Part shown: positions 16,212 through 24,666 of the stretch, piece by piece
How positions within the stretch are numbered: position 1 is the stretch's first letter
Layout of the letters: the number at the start of each line of letters is the position of its first letter
Origin: Sphaerotilus mobilis
GTDB taxonomy: Bacteria > Pseudomonadota > Gammaproteobacteria > Burkholderiales > Burkholderiaceae_C
Length of the DNA stretch: 64,000 nucleotides
Reading direction: 5' to 3'
Assembly (NCBI RefSeq): GCF_004216565.1
Contig: NZ_SGWV01000008.1
Location: forward strand, 806,001 to 870,000
Position numbers and translations under genes: made by a program
The notes under the pieces: generated by a model
Databases searched by the model: none
Told to the model about the DNA's origin: nothing
Seen by the model: the letters and a program-made list of their open reading frames with translations, nothing else

Positions 16212-17114
16212 TCAGGCCGACGCGCCGGCATCGGCCGGCACATCGTGGTGGACCAGCTCGAACATCACGTCGCCCAGCCAACTGCGTGTGAGCGCGCCGC
16301 GCTCGTCGGCATGGACCTGGCGGCTGGCGACGAACTCGACGCCCCGCGCGGCCAGAGCCGCGACGGCGGCGGGCACATCCGGCGTGCCCAGGCCGAGGCG
16401 CTGCAGCGATTCACTGCCCTCGATGTCGACGATGCCGGGCTCCGGCTCGATCAGCTGCAGGTAGAAGGTGCCGCAGGGGCTGCGCAGGATGCGGCCCTTG
16501 GGCAGGATGCCGAAGCGCTGCTCGTCGGGCAGCTCGGCGAAGCCGAACAGCTCGCGGTAGAACTCGCACCAGTCGGCCATGCGGTCGATGCCGATGTACT
16601 GGACCAGGCCGAACCAGTGCAACCCGGCGACGGCCGGCGGCTGCTTGTCGACGGTCGGGATGGGCACGAAGTCGACATCCCAGATCGAGAACTCGCGGAA
16701 GCGGTCGACGAAGTAGATCCGGCTGGTGCCCACACCGTGAATGGCCGGGATGTTCAGCTCCATCACCTCGACATGCGTGGGCACGGCCCAGGCACCACGG
16801 TCGAGCGCCCGGCGGTAGGCCGCAGCGGCATCGCGCACCCGCAGCGCGACGGCGGCGATCACCGGCGTCTCGGTCGGCTGGACCGAACGCGGCATGCTGC
16901 TGGTGTGGGCGTTGATGACGACGTTCATGCGGCCCTGGCGGTAGAGCAGCACCTCGCGCGAGCGGTGCCGCGCGATCGGACGGAAGCCCATCATCTCCAG
17001 CACCTGACCCAGCGCCTGCGGTCGAGTGGTGGCGTATTCGATGAACTCGATGCCTTCCATGCCCAGCGGGTTGGGCCACTCGCCCAGGTCTTCGCGGTCG
17101 GCGCTGTCATGCAT
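16212..17114 (-). CDS. 4-hydroxyphenylpyruvate dioxygenase-like VOC protein
   Basis: About 300 residues forming two vicinal-oxygen-chelate halves, resembling 4-hydroxyphenylpyruvate dioxygenase and especially the C-terminal domain of QuiC1-type dehydroshikimate dehydratases. Of the three iron ligands of true dioxygenases, H166 (LHWFGLV) and E286 (MFELVHH) are present, but the second His position (QHIA in HPPD) reads LQRLGL, with R239. Ordinary HPPD activity is therefore doubtful and an accessory or altered role is more likely. The start at 17114 has GAGGAG nine bases upstream; an ATG at 17135 is possible. It sits just before the TIM-barrel partner gene, with which it probably works as a split version of the fused enzyme. 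Confidence 0.72.
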   Translation of the reverse strand: MHDSADREDLGEWPNPLGMEGIEFIEYATTRPQALGQVLEMMGFRPIARHRSREVLLYRQGRMNVVINAHTSSMPRSVQPTETPVIAAVALRVRDAAAAYRRALDRGAWAVPTHVEVMELNIPAIHGVGTSRIYFVDRFREFSIWDVDFVPIPTVDKQPPAVAGLHWFGLVQYIGIDRMADWCEFYRELFGFAELPDEQRFGILPKGRILRSPCGTFYLQLIEPEPGIVDIEGSESLQRLGLGTPDVPAAVAALAARGVEFVASRQVHADERGALTRSWLGDVMFELVHHDVPADAGASA

Positions 17115-17208
17115 GGGGGGCTGCTCCTCGGTCATCGGTTCGGGTGTCCAGGTCGATAGGTTAGCCGCTGGCACGGCCAGACTTCATGCCAAGGCGGACC
17201 ACCATGCA

Positions 17209-17233
17209 GAAGGGCCGCACAAGGCGGCCCTTC
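17209..17233 (-). terminator. Terminator-like hairpin downstream of gltA
   Basis: Perfect 10-base arms GAAGGGCCGC / GCGGCCCTTC with the loop ACAAG lie between the gltA stop (17318) and the start of the HPPD-like gene. No T-tract follows on either strand. Confidence 0.55.
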
Positions 17234-17280
17234 GAGGGGGGTGGGCATGCGGCCCGCCGGAGGTGCGAACAGCGTGTGTT

Positions 17281-17322
17281 GATCAGCGATCAGCGATCAG
17301 CGATCAGCGATCAGCGATCAGC
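17281..17322. repeat. 7-base tandem repeat, six perfect copies, over the gltA stop codon
   Basis: GATCAGC repeats six times without interruption; a seventh degenerate copy (GCGCAGC) follows. The gltA stop codon (17318-17320) lies in the sixth copy. A 7-base unit would shift frame on slippage upstream of the stop, but most of the array is in the untranslated 3' side. Confidence 0.9.
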
Positions 17323-18631
17323 GCGCAGCGAGCGGCGTCACGTCGCGACGGGCCGAGCCGGCGAAGAGCTGGCGCGGACGGCCGATCTTGTACTCGGGGT
17401 CGCCGATCATCTCGTTGAGCTGGGCGATCCAGCCGACCGTGCGGGCCAACGCGAAGATCGCGGTGAACAGGCTCACGGGGATGCCGATGGCGCGCTGCAC
17501 GATGCCCGAGTAGAAATCGACGTTCGGGTAGAGCTTGCGGGCGACGAAATACTCGTCTTCCAGCGCGATCTTCTCGAGCGCCATGGCCAGCTTGAACAGC
17601 GGGTCGTTCTCGAGGCCCAGGGCACCGAGGACTTCATGGCAGGTCTCGCGCATCAGCTTGGCACGCGGGTCGTAGTTCTTGTAGACGCGGTGTCCGAAGC
17701 CCATCAGCTTGACGCCGCTGTTCTTGTCCTTCACCTGGCGGATGAACTCGCCGATCTTCTCGACGCCGCCCATCTGCTGGATCTCGCCAAGCATGTTCAA
17801 GCAGGCCTCGTTGGCACCGCCGTGGGCGGGGCCCCACAGGCAGGCCACGCCAGCCGCGATGGCTGCGAACGGGTTGGTACCCGACGAGCCGCACAGGCGC
17901 ACGGTCGAGGTCGACGCGTTCTGCTCGTGGTCGGCGTGCAGGATGAAGATGCGGTCCAGCGCACGCACCAGCACATCGTTGGGCTCGTAGTCCTCGCAGG
18001 GCGTCGCGAACATCATGTGCATGAAGTTCGCGGTGTAGCTCAGCTTGTTCTTCGGGTACATGTAGGGCTGGCCAGCCGAATACTTGTAGGCCATCGCCAC
18101 CAGCGTGGGCATCTTGGCGATCAGGCGGATCGCCGCGATCTCGCGGTGCTGCGGGTTATTGATGTCCGTGCTGTCGTGATAGAAGGCCGACAGGGCGCCC
18201 ACCAGGCCGGTCATCACCGCCATCGGGTGCGCGTCACGACGGAAGCCACGCAGGAAGAACTGCATCTGCTCGTTGACCATCGTGTGGTTGGTCACACGGC
18301 TGACGAAGTCGGCCTTCTGCGCCACGTTGGGCAGATCGCCGTAGAGCAGCAGGTGGCAGGTTTCGAGGAAGTCGCAGTTCTCGGCCAGCTGCTCGATCGG
18401 GTAGCCGCGGTAGAGCAGCTCGCCCTTGTCACCGTCGATGTAGGTGATCGTCGAGTTGCACGAGGCCGTGCTCAGGAAGCCGGGGTCGTAGGTGAACTTG
18501 CCGGTCTGCGCGTAGAGCTTGCGGATGTCGATGACATCCGGGCCGATCGTGCCTTTGTAGATCGGCAGGTCCATCGCGGCGCTGCCGTCGGAGAACGATA
18601 GCGTCGCCTTCACGTCGGAGGGAGTCATCAT
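17318..18631 (-). CDS. gltA: Citrate synthase (type II)
   Basis: A 437-residue citrate synthase, which condenses oxaloacetate and acetyl-CoA at the entry of the TCA cycle. Length matches the hexameric Gram-negative type. Signatures include [21 protein letters not shown] near the N-terminus, the active-site stretch [31 protein letters not shown] and [15 protein letters not shown]. Two consecutive ATGs occur (18631 and 18628) with a GAGGA site upstream; I keep the first. It is 86 bases or more downstream of sdhE on the same strand and is probably the last gene of the gntR-sdhCDAB-sdhE unit, closed by the hairpin at 17209. The stop codon lies in an unusual 7-base tandem repeat. Confidence 0.95.
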   Translation of the reverse strand: MMTPSDVKATLSFSDGSAAMDLPIYKGTIGPDVIDIRKLYAQTGKFTYDPGFLSTASCNSTITYIDGDKGELLYRGYPIEQLAENCDFLETCHLLLYGDLPNVAQKADFVSRVTNHTMVNEQMQFFLRGFRRDAHPMAVMTGLVGALSAFYHDSTDINNPQHREIAAIRLIAKMPTLVAMAYKYSAGQPYMYPKNKLSYTANFMHMMFATPCEDYEPNDVLVRALDRIFILHADHEQNASTSTVRLCGSSGTNPFAAIAAGVACLWGPAHGGANEACLNMLGEIQQMGGVEKIGEFIRQVKDKNSGVKLMGFGHRVYKNYDPRAKLMRETCHEVLGALGLENDPLFKLAMALEKIALEDEYFVARKLYPNVDFYSGIVQRAIGIPVSLFTAIFALARTVGWIAQLNEMIGDPEYKIGRPRQLFAGSARRDVTPLAAR

Positions 18632-18717
18632 GGCTAAATCCTCAGGGTTTCAAAAGCTCAAGCTCGAGGGGGCAATCTTGTCGGGACGGACACACACGTT
18701 CGGCATCACCGCTCGGC

Positions 18718-19005
18718 TCACCTCGGGGCGGGTGGCTCGCGCAGCTGGGCCAGGACCTCGTTCACCTCAGGCCTCGCCAGGTCGCCGTCGGGGTCGCGAC
18801 GGCGCAGCAGCAGGTCCAGCAGATCGTTGTCCGCCAGATCCATCAGGGCCTCCAGACCGGCGGCTTGCCGCACGGTCAGGGTGGCCTCGTGACGCCCGAA
18901 GAAGCGCTCGATGAACAGGTCGTTCTCGAGCAGTCCACGTCGGCAACGCCAGCGCAGCTTGCTCAGGGACCGTTCGTCCAGCAGGTCGTTGGCAAGAGTG
19001 TCCAT
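18718..19005 (-). CDS. sdhE: Succinate dehydrogenase flavinylation factor SdhE
   Basis: A small acidic helical protein (95 residues from the ATG at 19005). It carries the family signature RWRCRRGLLENDLFIERFF and ends with a helix bundle (ALMDLADNDLLDLLLRR). SdhE assists covalent attachment of FAD to the SdhA subunit. An in-frame GTG at 19044, overlapping the sdhB stop region, would add 13 residues ([13 protein letters not shown]) and is a possible coupled start, but the family usually begins close to the ATG chosen here. It is located between sdhB and gltA, where many betaproteobacteria carry it. Confidence 0.85.
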   Translation of the reverse strand: MDTLANDLLDERSLSKLRWRCRRGLLENDLFIERFFGRHEATLTVRQAAGLEALMDLADNDLLDLLLRRRDPDGDLARPEVNEVLAQLREPPAPR

Positions 19006-19033
19006 CGGGCGACTTGCTGCGGTCTGACCAGCC

Positions 19034-19744
19034 TCAGACGGCACGGCGGACCATCAGCTCCTTGATCTTGCCGATGGCCTTCGTCGGGTTCAGGCCCTTG
19101 GGGCAGACGTCGACGCAGTTCATGATGGTGTGGCAGCGGAACAGGCGGTACGGGTCCTCGAGGTTGTCGAGGCGGCCGGCGGTGTCCTGGTCGCGGCTGT
19201 CGGCGATGAAGCGATAGGCCTGCAGCAGGCCGGCCGGGCCGACGAACTTGTCCGGGTTCCACCAGAAGCTCGGGCAGCTGGTCGAGCAGCTCGCGCACAG
19301 GATGCACTCGTACAGGCCGTTGAGCTCGTCGCGCTCCTCGGGCGACTGCAGGCGTTCCTTGTCGGGCGCGATGGTGTCGTTGACGAGATAGGGCTTGATC
19401 GAGTTGTACTGCTTGAAGAACTGCGTCATGTCCACGATCAGGTCGCGGATGACCGGCAGGCCGGGCAGCGGCTTGAGGACCACCACGCCGGGCAGGTCGC
19501 GCATGTTCGTCAGGCAGGCCAGACCGTTCTTGCCGTTGATGTTCATCGCGTCCGAACCGCACACGCCTTCGCGGCAGGAGCGGCGGAAGCTGAGCGTTGG
19601 GTCGACCGCCTTGAGCTTGATCAGGGCGTCCAGCAGCATGCGTTCGTTGCCGTCGAGTTCGACCTCGATGGACTGCATGTAGGGCTTGGCGTCCTTGTCA
19701 GGGTCGTAGCGGTAGATCTGGAAGGTGCGCTTCTGTGCTGCCAT
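19034..19744 (-). CDS. sdhB: Succinate dehydrogenase iron-sulfur subunit
   Basis: A 236-residue subunit carrying electrons from the SdhA flavin to ubiquinone. The [2Fe-2S] cysteines are in [16 protein letters not shown], the [4Fe-4S] cysteines in [16 protein letters not shown], and the [3Fe-4S]/late cysteines in [17 protein letters not shown]. All expected ligands are present. It is peripheral on the cytoplasmic face of the inner membrane, bound to SdhCD. It lies 21 bases after sdhA. Confidence 0.96.
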   Translation of the reverse strand: MAAQKRTFQIYRYDPDKDAKPYMQSIEVELDGNERMLLDALIKLKAVDPTLSFRRSCREGVCGSDAMNINGKNGLACLTNMRDLPGVVVLKPLPGLPVIRDLIVDMTQFFKQYNSIKPYLVNDTIAPDKERLQSPEERDELNGLYECILCASCSTSCPSFWWNPDKFVGPAGLLQAYRFIADSRDQDTAGRLDNLEDPYRLFRCHTIMNCVDVCPKGLNPTKAIGKIKELMVRRAV

Positions 19745-19765
19745 GTTGTTTCTCCTGCGTGACGC

Positions 19766-21574
19766 TTAGAAGGTGCGAACCTTCGGGGGCACCGACTCGA
19801 CCGTCAGCGGCGTCAGGTTGACCGGCTTGTACGACAGGCCATTGGTGGCGCTGTCCCACAGGGTGTGCTTCATCCAGACCTTGTCGTTGCGACCGAGCGG
19901 GAACTCGGCATCGTCGGCACCACGCTCGTAGTCCTTGACGGTGTGCGCGCCACGGCATTCCTGGCGGGCCGCCGCCGACGTCATCGTGGCCTGTGCAGCC
20001 TCGATCAGGTTGTCGACTTCCAGCGCCTCGATGCGCGCGGTGTTGAAGACCTTGGACTTGTCCTTGAGCGTGATCGCCTTGACCCGCTCGCGGATCGCGT
20101 TGATCTTGGCGACGCCCTCGTCCATCGTGGCCTGGGTGCGGAACACGCCGGCATGCTGCTGCATGGCCGCACGGATGTCGTTGGCGACGTCCTGCGCGTA
20201 TTCGCCCTGGTCGCTGCCGTCCAGGCGAGCCAACCGGGCCAGCGAGAAGTCCGCCGCGTCCTTGGGCAGTTCCTTGTGCGACTTGGGCGAGCCCTTGATC
20301 GCGTCGACGATGTGGTTGCCGGCCGCACGGCCGAACACCAGCAGGTCCAGCAGCGAGTTGGTGCCCAGGCGGTTGGCGCCGTGCACCGACACGCAGGAGC
20401 ATTCACCGACCGCGTACAGGCCATTGACCACGCTCTTGTGGTCGTCGCCCTTGGGCACCACGACCTGGCCGTTGATGTTGGTGGGGATGCCACCCATCTG
20501 GTAGTGGATGGTCGGCACCACCGGGATCGGCTCCTTGGTGATGTCGACGTTGGCGAAGTTGTGGCCGATCTCGTAGACCGAGGGCAGGCGCTTGAGGATG
20601 GTCTCGCCGCCCAGGTGGGTCATGTCGAGTACGACGTGATCCTTGTTGGGACCGCAGCCGCGACCTTCCTTGATCTCCTGGTCCATGCAGCGCGAGACGA
20701 AGTCGCGCGGTGCGAGGTCCTTCAGCGTCGGGGCGTAGCGCTCCATGAAGCGCTCGCCATTGCTGTTGCGCAGGATCGCGCCCTCGCCGCGGCAGCCTTC
20801 GGTCAGCAGCACGCCCGCGCCGGCCACGCCGGTCGGGTGGAACTGCCAGAACTCCATGTCCTGCAGGGGAATGTTGGCGCGGGCGGCCATGCCCAGGCCG
20901 TCGCCGGTGTTGATGAAGGCGTTGGTCGAGGCGGCGTAGATGCGCCCGGCACCGCCGGTCGCAAACAGCGTGCACTTGCCTTCGAGGATGTAGACGTCGC
21001 CGGTCTCCATCTCCAGCGCGGTCACGCCGAGCACGTCGCCCTCGGCGTCACGGATGATGTCCAGCGCCATCCATTCGACGAAGAACTGGGTGCGCGACTT
21101 CACGTTCTGCTGGTAGAGCGTGTGCAGCATCGCGTGGCCGGTGCGGTCGGCAGCGGCGCAGGCGCGCTGGACCGGCTTCTCGCCGTAGTTGGCGGTGTGG
21201 CCGCCGAACGGACGCTGGTAGATCGTGCCGTCGGGGTTGCGGTCGAACGGCATGCCGAAATGTTCGAGCTCGTAGACGACCTTGGGCGCCTCGCGGCACA
21301 TGAACTCGATCGCGTCCTGGTCGCCGAGCCAGTCGGAGCCCTTGACGGTGTCGTAGAAGTGGTAGTGCCAGTTGTCCTCGCTCATGTTGCCGAGCGAGGC
21401 ACCGATGCCGCCTTGCGCCGCGACGGTGTGCGAGCGGGTCGGGAAGACCTTGGACAGCACGGCCACGTTGAGGCCTGCGCGGGCCAGTTGCAGGGAAGCG
21501 CGCATGCCCGAGCCGCCCGCGCCGACGATGACCACGTCGAACTTGCGACGCGGCAGGTTGTTGACCGATGCCAT
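19766..21574 (-). CDS. sdhA: Succinate dehydrogenase flavoprotein subunit
   Basis: A 602-residue flavoprotein oxidising succinate to fumarate. It has the Rossmann motif VVIVGAGGSGMRA, the FAD-linking His in TRSHTVAAQGG (H49), the active-site region GGHTANYGEKPVQRACAAADRTGHA, and HGANRLGTNSLLDLLVFGRAAG. The start at 21574 (MASVNNLPRRKF) shares one base with the sdhD stop (TGATG), so translation is coupled; the longer open frame upstream is only overlap with sdhD. FAD attachment would depend on the SdhE encoded downstream. Confidence 0.96.
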   Translation of the reverse strand: MASVNNLPRRKFDVVIVGAGGSGMRASLQLARAGLNVAVLSKVFPTRSHTVAAQGGIGASLGNMSEDNWHYHFYDTVKGSDWLGDQDAIEFMCREAPKVVYELEHFGMPFDRNPDGTIYQRPFGGHTANYGEKPVQRACAAADRTGHAMLHTLYQQNVKSRTQFFVEWMALDIIRDAEGDVLGVTALEMETGDVYILEGKCTLFATGGAGRIYAASTNAFINTGDGLGMAARANIPLQDMEFWQFHPTGVAGAGVLLTEGCRGEGAILRNSNGERFMERYAPTLKDLAPRDFVSRCMDQEIKEGRGCGPNKDHVVLDMTHLGGETILKRLPSVYEIGHNFANVDITKEPIPVVPTIHYQMGGIPTNINGQVVVPKGDDHKSVVNGLYAVGECSCVSVHGANRLGTNSLLDLLVFGRAAGNHIVDAIKGSPKSHKELPKDAADFSLARLARLDGSDQGEYAQDVANDIRAAMQQHAGVFRTQATMDEGVAKINAIRERVKAITLKDKSKVFNTARIEALEVDNLIEAAQATMTSAAARQECRGAHTVKDYERGADDAEFPLGRNDKVWMKHTLWDSATNGLSYKPVNLTPLTVESVPPKVRTF

Positions 21575-21936
21575 CAGAGTCTCCAGAGAACTTGGATCGC
21601 CCAGCCGGCACAGCCGACGAGCCACACGATCGAGAACACCTGCAGGGCCAGACGCAGCCCAACCGGCTTGATGTAGTCCATCCAGATGTCGCGCACGCCG
21701 ACCCAGGCGTGCACGAGCAGGGCGACGATCACGGTGAAGGTCAGGAACTTCATCCACTGCTGGGCAAAGATGCCAGCCCAGCGTTCGTAGCCCAGCGGGC
21801 CGCCGAACAGCACCTGCAGCAGCAGGACCACGGTGAAGAGCGCCATCAGCACGGCGGTCACGCGCTGCGAAAGCCAGTCGCGCAAGCCGTAGTGCGCACC
21901 GACGACGATGCGCTTGGATCCAAAGTTCTGGGACAT
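21574..21936 (-). CDS. sdhD: Succinate dehydrogenase membrane anchor subunit SdhD
   Basis: A 120-residue integral membrane protein with three hydrophobic segments (VTAVLMALFTVVLLLQVLF, FLTFTVIVALLVHAWVGV, LALQVFSIVWLVGCAGW). The conserved His in LLVHAWVGVRDIWMDYI is the likely heme b ligand of SdhD-type anchors, and the following Arg-Asp-x-x-x-Asp-Tyr segment lines the quinone site. It follows sdhC after about 100 bases and is translationally coupled to sdhA. Confidence 0.9.
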   Translation of the reverse strand: MSQNFGSKRIVVGAHYGLRDWLSQRVTAVLMALFTVVLLLQVLFGGPLGYERWAGIFAQQWMKFLTFTVIVALLVHAWVGVRDIWMDYIKPVGLRLALQVFSIVWLVGCAGWAIQVLWRL

Positions 21937-22039
21937 GGGGGCAGTGTCCTTGTTGATGTTCTGCGGGGACGGGGGGGGACAGGCGGAGCGTCCAGGGGGC
22001 TGGCGAGCGCGAGCCGCCGCCCTCAGGGCGCGGGAAAAC

Positions 22040-22468
22040 TCAGAACAGACCGAACAGCTTGGCGCCCAGCAACACGGTCAGCAAGGAGCTCAGTCCGAGC
22101 GTCAGCACCGCCGAGCTCTTGCCCTGTTCCTTTGTGACGCTGTGGGTGGCGTCCATCCAGAGGTGGCGCACGCCGGCGATGAAGTGAACCAGATAGGCCC
22201 AGATCAGGCCCAGCACCACGACCTTGACCAGCAGGCCCGGGACGAAGCCGATGCCGCCGGTGAACGCGGCCGTGAAGGATTCGTAGGACACCTCGGAGCT
22301 GACGCTGGTGTCGAACAGCCAGACGAACAGCGGCATCAGCAGGAACATCACCGCGCCACTGATGCGGTGCAGGATGGACACGATGCCCGCCGGCGGGAGC
22401 CGGTAGCTGACGATGTCGGACACATGGATGTTGCGGTGGACCGGGCGCTTCTTGGAGGTGTCAGCCAT
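22040..22468 (-). CDS. sdhC: Succinate dehydrogenase cytochrome b556 subunit SdhC
   Basis: A 142-residue integral membrane subunit. The N-terminus is KKRPVHRNIHVSDIVSYRLPPAGIVSILHRISGAVMF, in which SILHRISG is the family signature near the quinone site; the heme-ligand His lies in YLVHFIAGVRHLWMD. Three membrane segments are visible. The ATG at 22468 (MADTSKKRP) is chosen because the longer frame adds an unrelated leader. It is the first structural gene of the sdh operon; the upstream 94 bases hold two copies of GCAATGCA. Confidence 0.93.
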   Translation of the reverse strand: MADTSKKRPVHRNIHVSDIVSYRLPPAGIVSILHRISGAVMFLLMPLFVWLFDTSVSSEVSYESFTAAFTGGIGFVPGLLVKVVVLGLIWAYLVHFIAGVRHLWMDATHSVTKEQGKSSAVLTLGLSSLLTVLLGAKLFGLF

Positions 22469-22511
22469 GGTGAGCCTGTTTGTAATGACAAAGAAACCGA
22501 TGAAGTTTATT

Positions 22512-22548
22512 GCAATGCAGCACGAGCCTGCCTTACTCCGGCAATGCA
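22512..22548. repeat. Direct repeats GCAATGCA upstream of sdhC
   Basis: Two perfect 8-base copies at 22512-22519 and 22541-22548, with start points 29 bases apart (close to three helical turns), lie between the sdhC start and the end of the gntR gene. They are a possible regulator site in the sdh promoter; no matching protein can be assigned. Confidence 0.35.
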
Positions 22549-22562
22549 CTGTGCTGTCAGCT

Positions 22563-23336
22563 TCAACTCAATTCATTGCGGTAATGATGTTGCGTGGTGT
22601 TGTACAAGCCGCGCCGCAGTTCGACCGGCCGATCGCCATAGGTCAGCGACAGGCGCTCGACGCTCAGCAGCGGTGCGCCCTCGTCCACACCGAGCAGCGC
22701 GGCGACGCTGCGGTCGGCGCAGATGGCGCGGATCTTTTCCTCGGCGCGGATCATGCGCACGCCGAACTCGGACTCGAACAGGCTGTAGAGCGGGCCGCGG
22801 TACTCGGTCAGGCGCTCGGCGGTCAATCCCTTGAACAGGCTGCCCGGGAGCCAGATGTCATCGAGCACCACCGGCCGGCCAGCCTGCGACAGCGTGCGCC
22901 GCAGTTGCACCACCATGTCGCCGCTGCGCAGGTCGAGCGAACGCACGATGTCGGCCGGCGCGCGCAGGCGTCGGCAGTCGAGGAACTCGCGCTGCATCGG
23001 CTGCGGCGCGCCCTCTTCGGGCTGCAGGCGCAGGAAGCGGTACTGGATCTTCTCTTCGTTGTGGGTCGCGACGTAGGTGCCCTTGCCCTGCCGGCGCACC
23101 AGCAGGTTCTCGGCCGCCAGCTCGTCGATGGCCTTGCGCACGGTGCCCTGGCTGACCTTGAAGCGCGCCGCCAGCTCCAGCTCGCTGGGGATGGCCTCGC
23201 CGGGCTTCCATTCGCCGCCCTGCAGGCCGCGCATGATGAGCGCCTTGATCTGCTGATAGAGGGGGCTGAACGCCGGCGCCACCTCCCCACCGTTGGGTGC
23301 GGAAGGAGGCACGGGCAAGGACGCGGTCTGCGACAT
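22563..23336 (-). CDS. GntR family (HutC/UTRA) transcriptional regulator of TCA-cycle genes
   Basis: A 257-residue regulator. The winged helix-turn-helix occupies about residues 23-90 (SPLYQQIKALIMRGL...AIPSELELAARFKVSQGTVRKAIDELAAENLLVRRQGKGTYVA) and a UTRA effector domain follows (LRRTLSQAGRPVVLDDIWLPGSLF...). It lies immediately upstream of sdhC on the same strand and is divergent from mdh. The perfect palindrome ATGTCTTATATAAGACAT is 51 bases upstream of its start, and its 14-base core recurs in the acnB promoter, so it probably controls itself, mdh and/or sdh, and acnB. The effector may be a TCA metabolite such as citrate; that is inference. The ATG at 23336 is chosen over an open upstream frame that crosses the operator. 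Confidence 0.85.
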   Translation of the reverse strand: MSQTASLPVPPSAPNGGEVAPAFSPLYQQIKALIMRGLQGGEWKPGEAIPSELELAARFKVSQGTVRKAIDELAAENLLVRRQGKGTYVATHNEEKIQYRFLRLQPEEGAPQPMQREFLDCRRLRAPADIVRSLDLRSGDMVVQLRRTLSQAGRPVVLDDIWLPGSLFKGLTAERLTEYRGPLYSLFESEFGVRMIRAEEKIRAICADRSVAALLGVDEGAPLLSVERLSLTYGDRPVELRRGLYNTTQHHYRNELS

Positions 23337-23387
23337 GGTCGAGATTCCAGCACAAGCCACAAGGCCCGCGCAACCAAATGTCAACAG

Positions 23388-23405
23388 ATGTCTTATATAA
23401 GACAT
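23388..23405. promoter_or_regulatory. Perfect 18-base palindrome, probable GntR operator (gntR-mdh)
   Basis: ATGTCTTATATAAGACAT is its own reverse complement. It lies between the divergent gntR and mdh genes, eight bases upstream of the -35 element I assign to mdh. The core GTCTTATATAAGAC is repeated exactly at 26479-26492. Confidence 0.75.
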
Positions 23406-23412
23406 AAGATCG

Positions 23413-23441
23413 TTGACGTGCCCAGGGTCTACCCCTAGACT
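23413..23441 (+). promoter_or_regulatory. Probable sigma-70 promoter of mdh
   Basis: TTGACG (23413-23418) and TAGACT (23436-23441) are separated by 17 bases, matching the consensus at 5 of 6 and 4 of 6 positions. Transcription would start about 120 bases before the mdh ATG. Confidence 0.5.
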
Positions 23442-23568
23442 GCGAGATACTCCACGCCCGCCGGACCCGTCAACCTCCCAGCCGCAGCCCCCGAAGCCGC
23501 GCACGACGCCCCCCGGCCTGCCTCCGGATTCCCGTTCCATCCCCAGCCTCAGTCCCAGGAGCCCCGCC

Positions 23569-24555
23569 ATGAGCAAGAGTCCCGTCCGTGTCGCCGTCAC
23601 CGGTGCAGCCGGCCAGATCGGTTATGCCCTGCTGTTCCGCATCGCCTCCGGCGAGATGCTCGGCAAGGACCAGCCGGTCATCCTGCAACTGCTCGAGATC
23701 CCCGACGAGAAGGCCCAGAACGCGCTCAAGGGCGTGATCATGGAACTGGAAGACTGCGCCTTCCCGCTGCTGGCCGGCGTCGAGGCCCACAGCGACCCGA
23801 TGACCGCCTTCAAGGACACCGACTACGCCCTGCTGGTCGGCGCCCGTCCGCGTGGCCCCGGCATGGAGCGCGCCGACCTGCTGGCCGCCAACGCCCAGAT
23901 CTTCACCGCCCAGGGCAAGGCCCTGAACGCGGTCGCCTCGCGCAATGTGCGTGTCCTGGTGGTCGGCAACCCCGCCAACACCAACGCCTACATCGCGATG
24001 AAGAGCGCGCCGGACCTGCCGCGCAAGAACTTCACCGCCATGCTGCGCCTGGACCACAACCGCGCCGCCAGCCAGATCGCCGCCAAGATGGGCGTGGCCG
24101 TGGGTGACATCGAGAAGCTGGCCGTCTGGGGCAACCACTCGCCCACCATGTACGCCGACTACCGCTTCGCCACCGTCAACGGCCAGTCGGTCAAGGACAG
24201 CATCAACGACCACGACTGGAACGCCAACACCTTCTTGCCGACCGTCGGCAAGCGCGGTGCGGCCATCATCGCCGCACGCGGTCTGTCGTCGGCCGCCTCG
24301 GCCGCCAACGCCGCCATCGACCACATGCGCGATTGGGCCCTGGGCACCAACGGCAAGTGGGTCACGATGGGCGTGCCGTCCAACGGCGAATACGGCATTC
24401 CGAAGGACGTCATGTTTGGCTACCCGGTGACCTGCGAGGGCGGCGAGTACAAGCTGGTCGAGGGCCTGCCCATCGACGCCTTCTCGCAGGAATGCATCAA
24501 CAAGACCCTGGCCGAGCTGCAGGGCGAGCAGGACGGCGTCAAGCACCTGCTGTGA
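23569..24555 (+). CDS. mdh: Malate dehydrogenase
   Basis: A 328-residue NAD-dependent malate dehydrogenase of the cytosolic-type (MDH2 group) common in betaproteobacteria; it interconverts malate and oxaloacetate. The N-terminus [27 protein letters not shown] is the cofactor loop, substrate-contact residues lie in [17 protein letters not shown] and [10 protein letters not shown], and the catalytic His is in [11 protein letters not shown]. An AGGAG site precedes the ATG at 23569. It is divergent from the GntR gene with a shared operator, and a strong terminator follows. Confidence 0.95.
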   Translation: MSKSPVRVAVTGAAGQIGYALLFRIASGEMLGKDQPVILQLLEIPDEKAQNALKGVIMELEDCAFPLLAGVEAHSDPMTAFKDTDYALLVGARPRGPGMERADLLAANAQIFTAQGKALNAVASRNVRVLVVGNPANTNAYIAMKSAPDLPRKNFTAMLRLDHNRAASQIAAKMGVAVGDIEKLAVWGNHSPTMYADYRFATVNGQSVKDSINDHDWNANTFLPTVGKRGAAIIAARGLSSAASAANAAIDHMRDWALGTNGKWVTMGVPSNGEYGIPKDVMFGYPVTCEGGEYKLVEGLPIDAFSQECINKTLAELQGEQDGVKHLL

Positions 24556-24617
24556 CACCAGTCGACACGACTGCCTGAGCCGCCCAACGCCCCACGGCGT
24601 CAGGCAGACGCTCACAA

Positions 24618-24646
24618 TGAAAGCCGGTCCTTGTGACCGGCTTTTT
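24618..24646 (+). terminator. Rho-independent terminator of mdh
   Basis: AAAGCCGGTC / GACCGGCTTT 10-base perfect stem with a CTTGT loop, ending in a run of five T on the plus strand. This is a textbook intrinsic terminator 65 bases after the mdh stop. Confidence 0.9.
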
Positions 24647-24666
24647 CACTTTCGCCGAGACGCCCC

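Noticed and set aside
17281-17322. CRISPR-like array
   Set aside because: The repeat unit is 7 bases with no spacers and no cas genes nearby; it is a simple tandem repeat.
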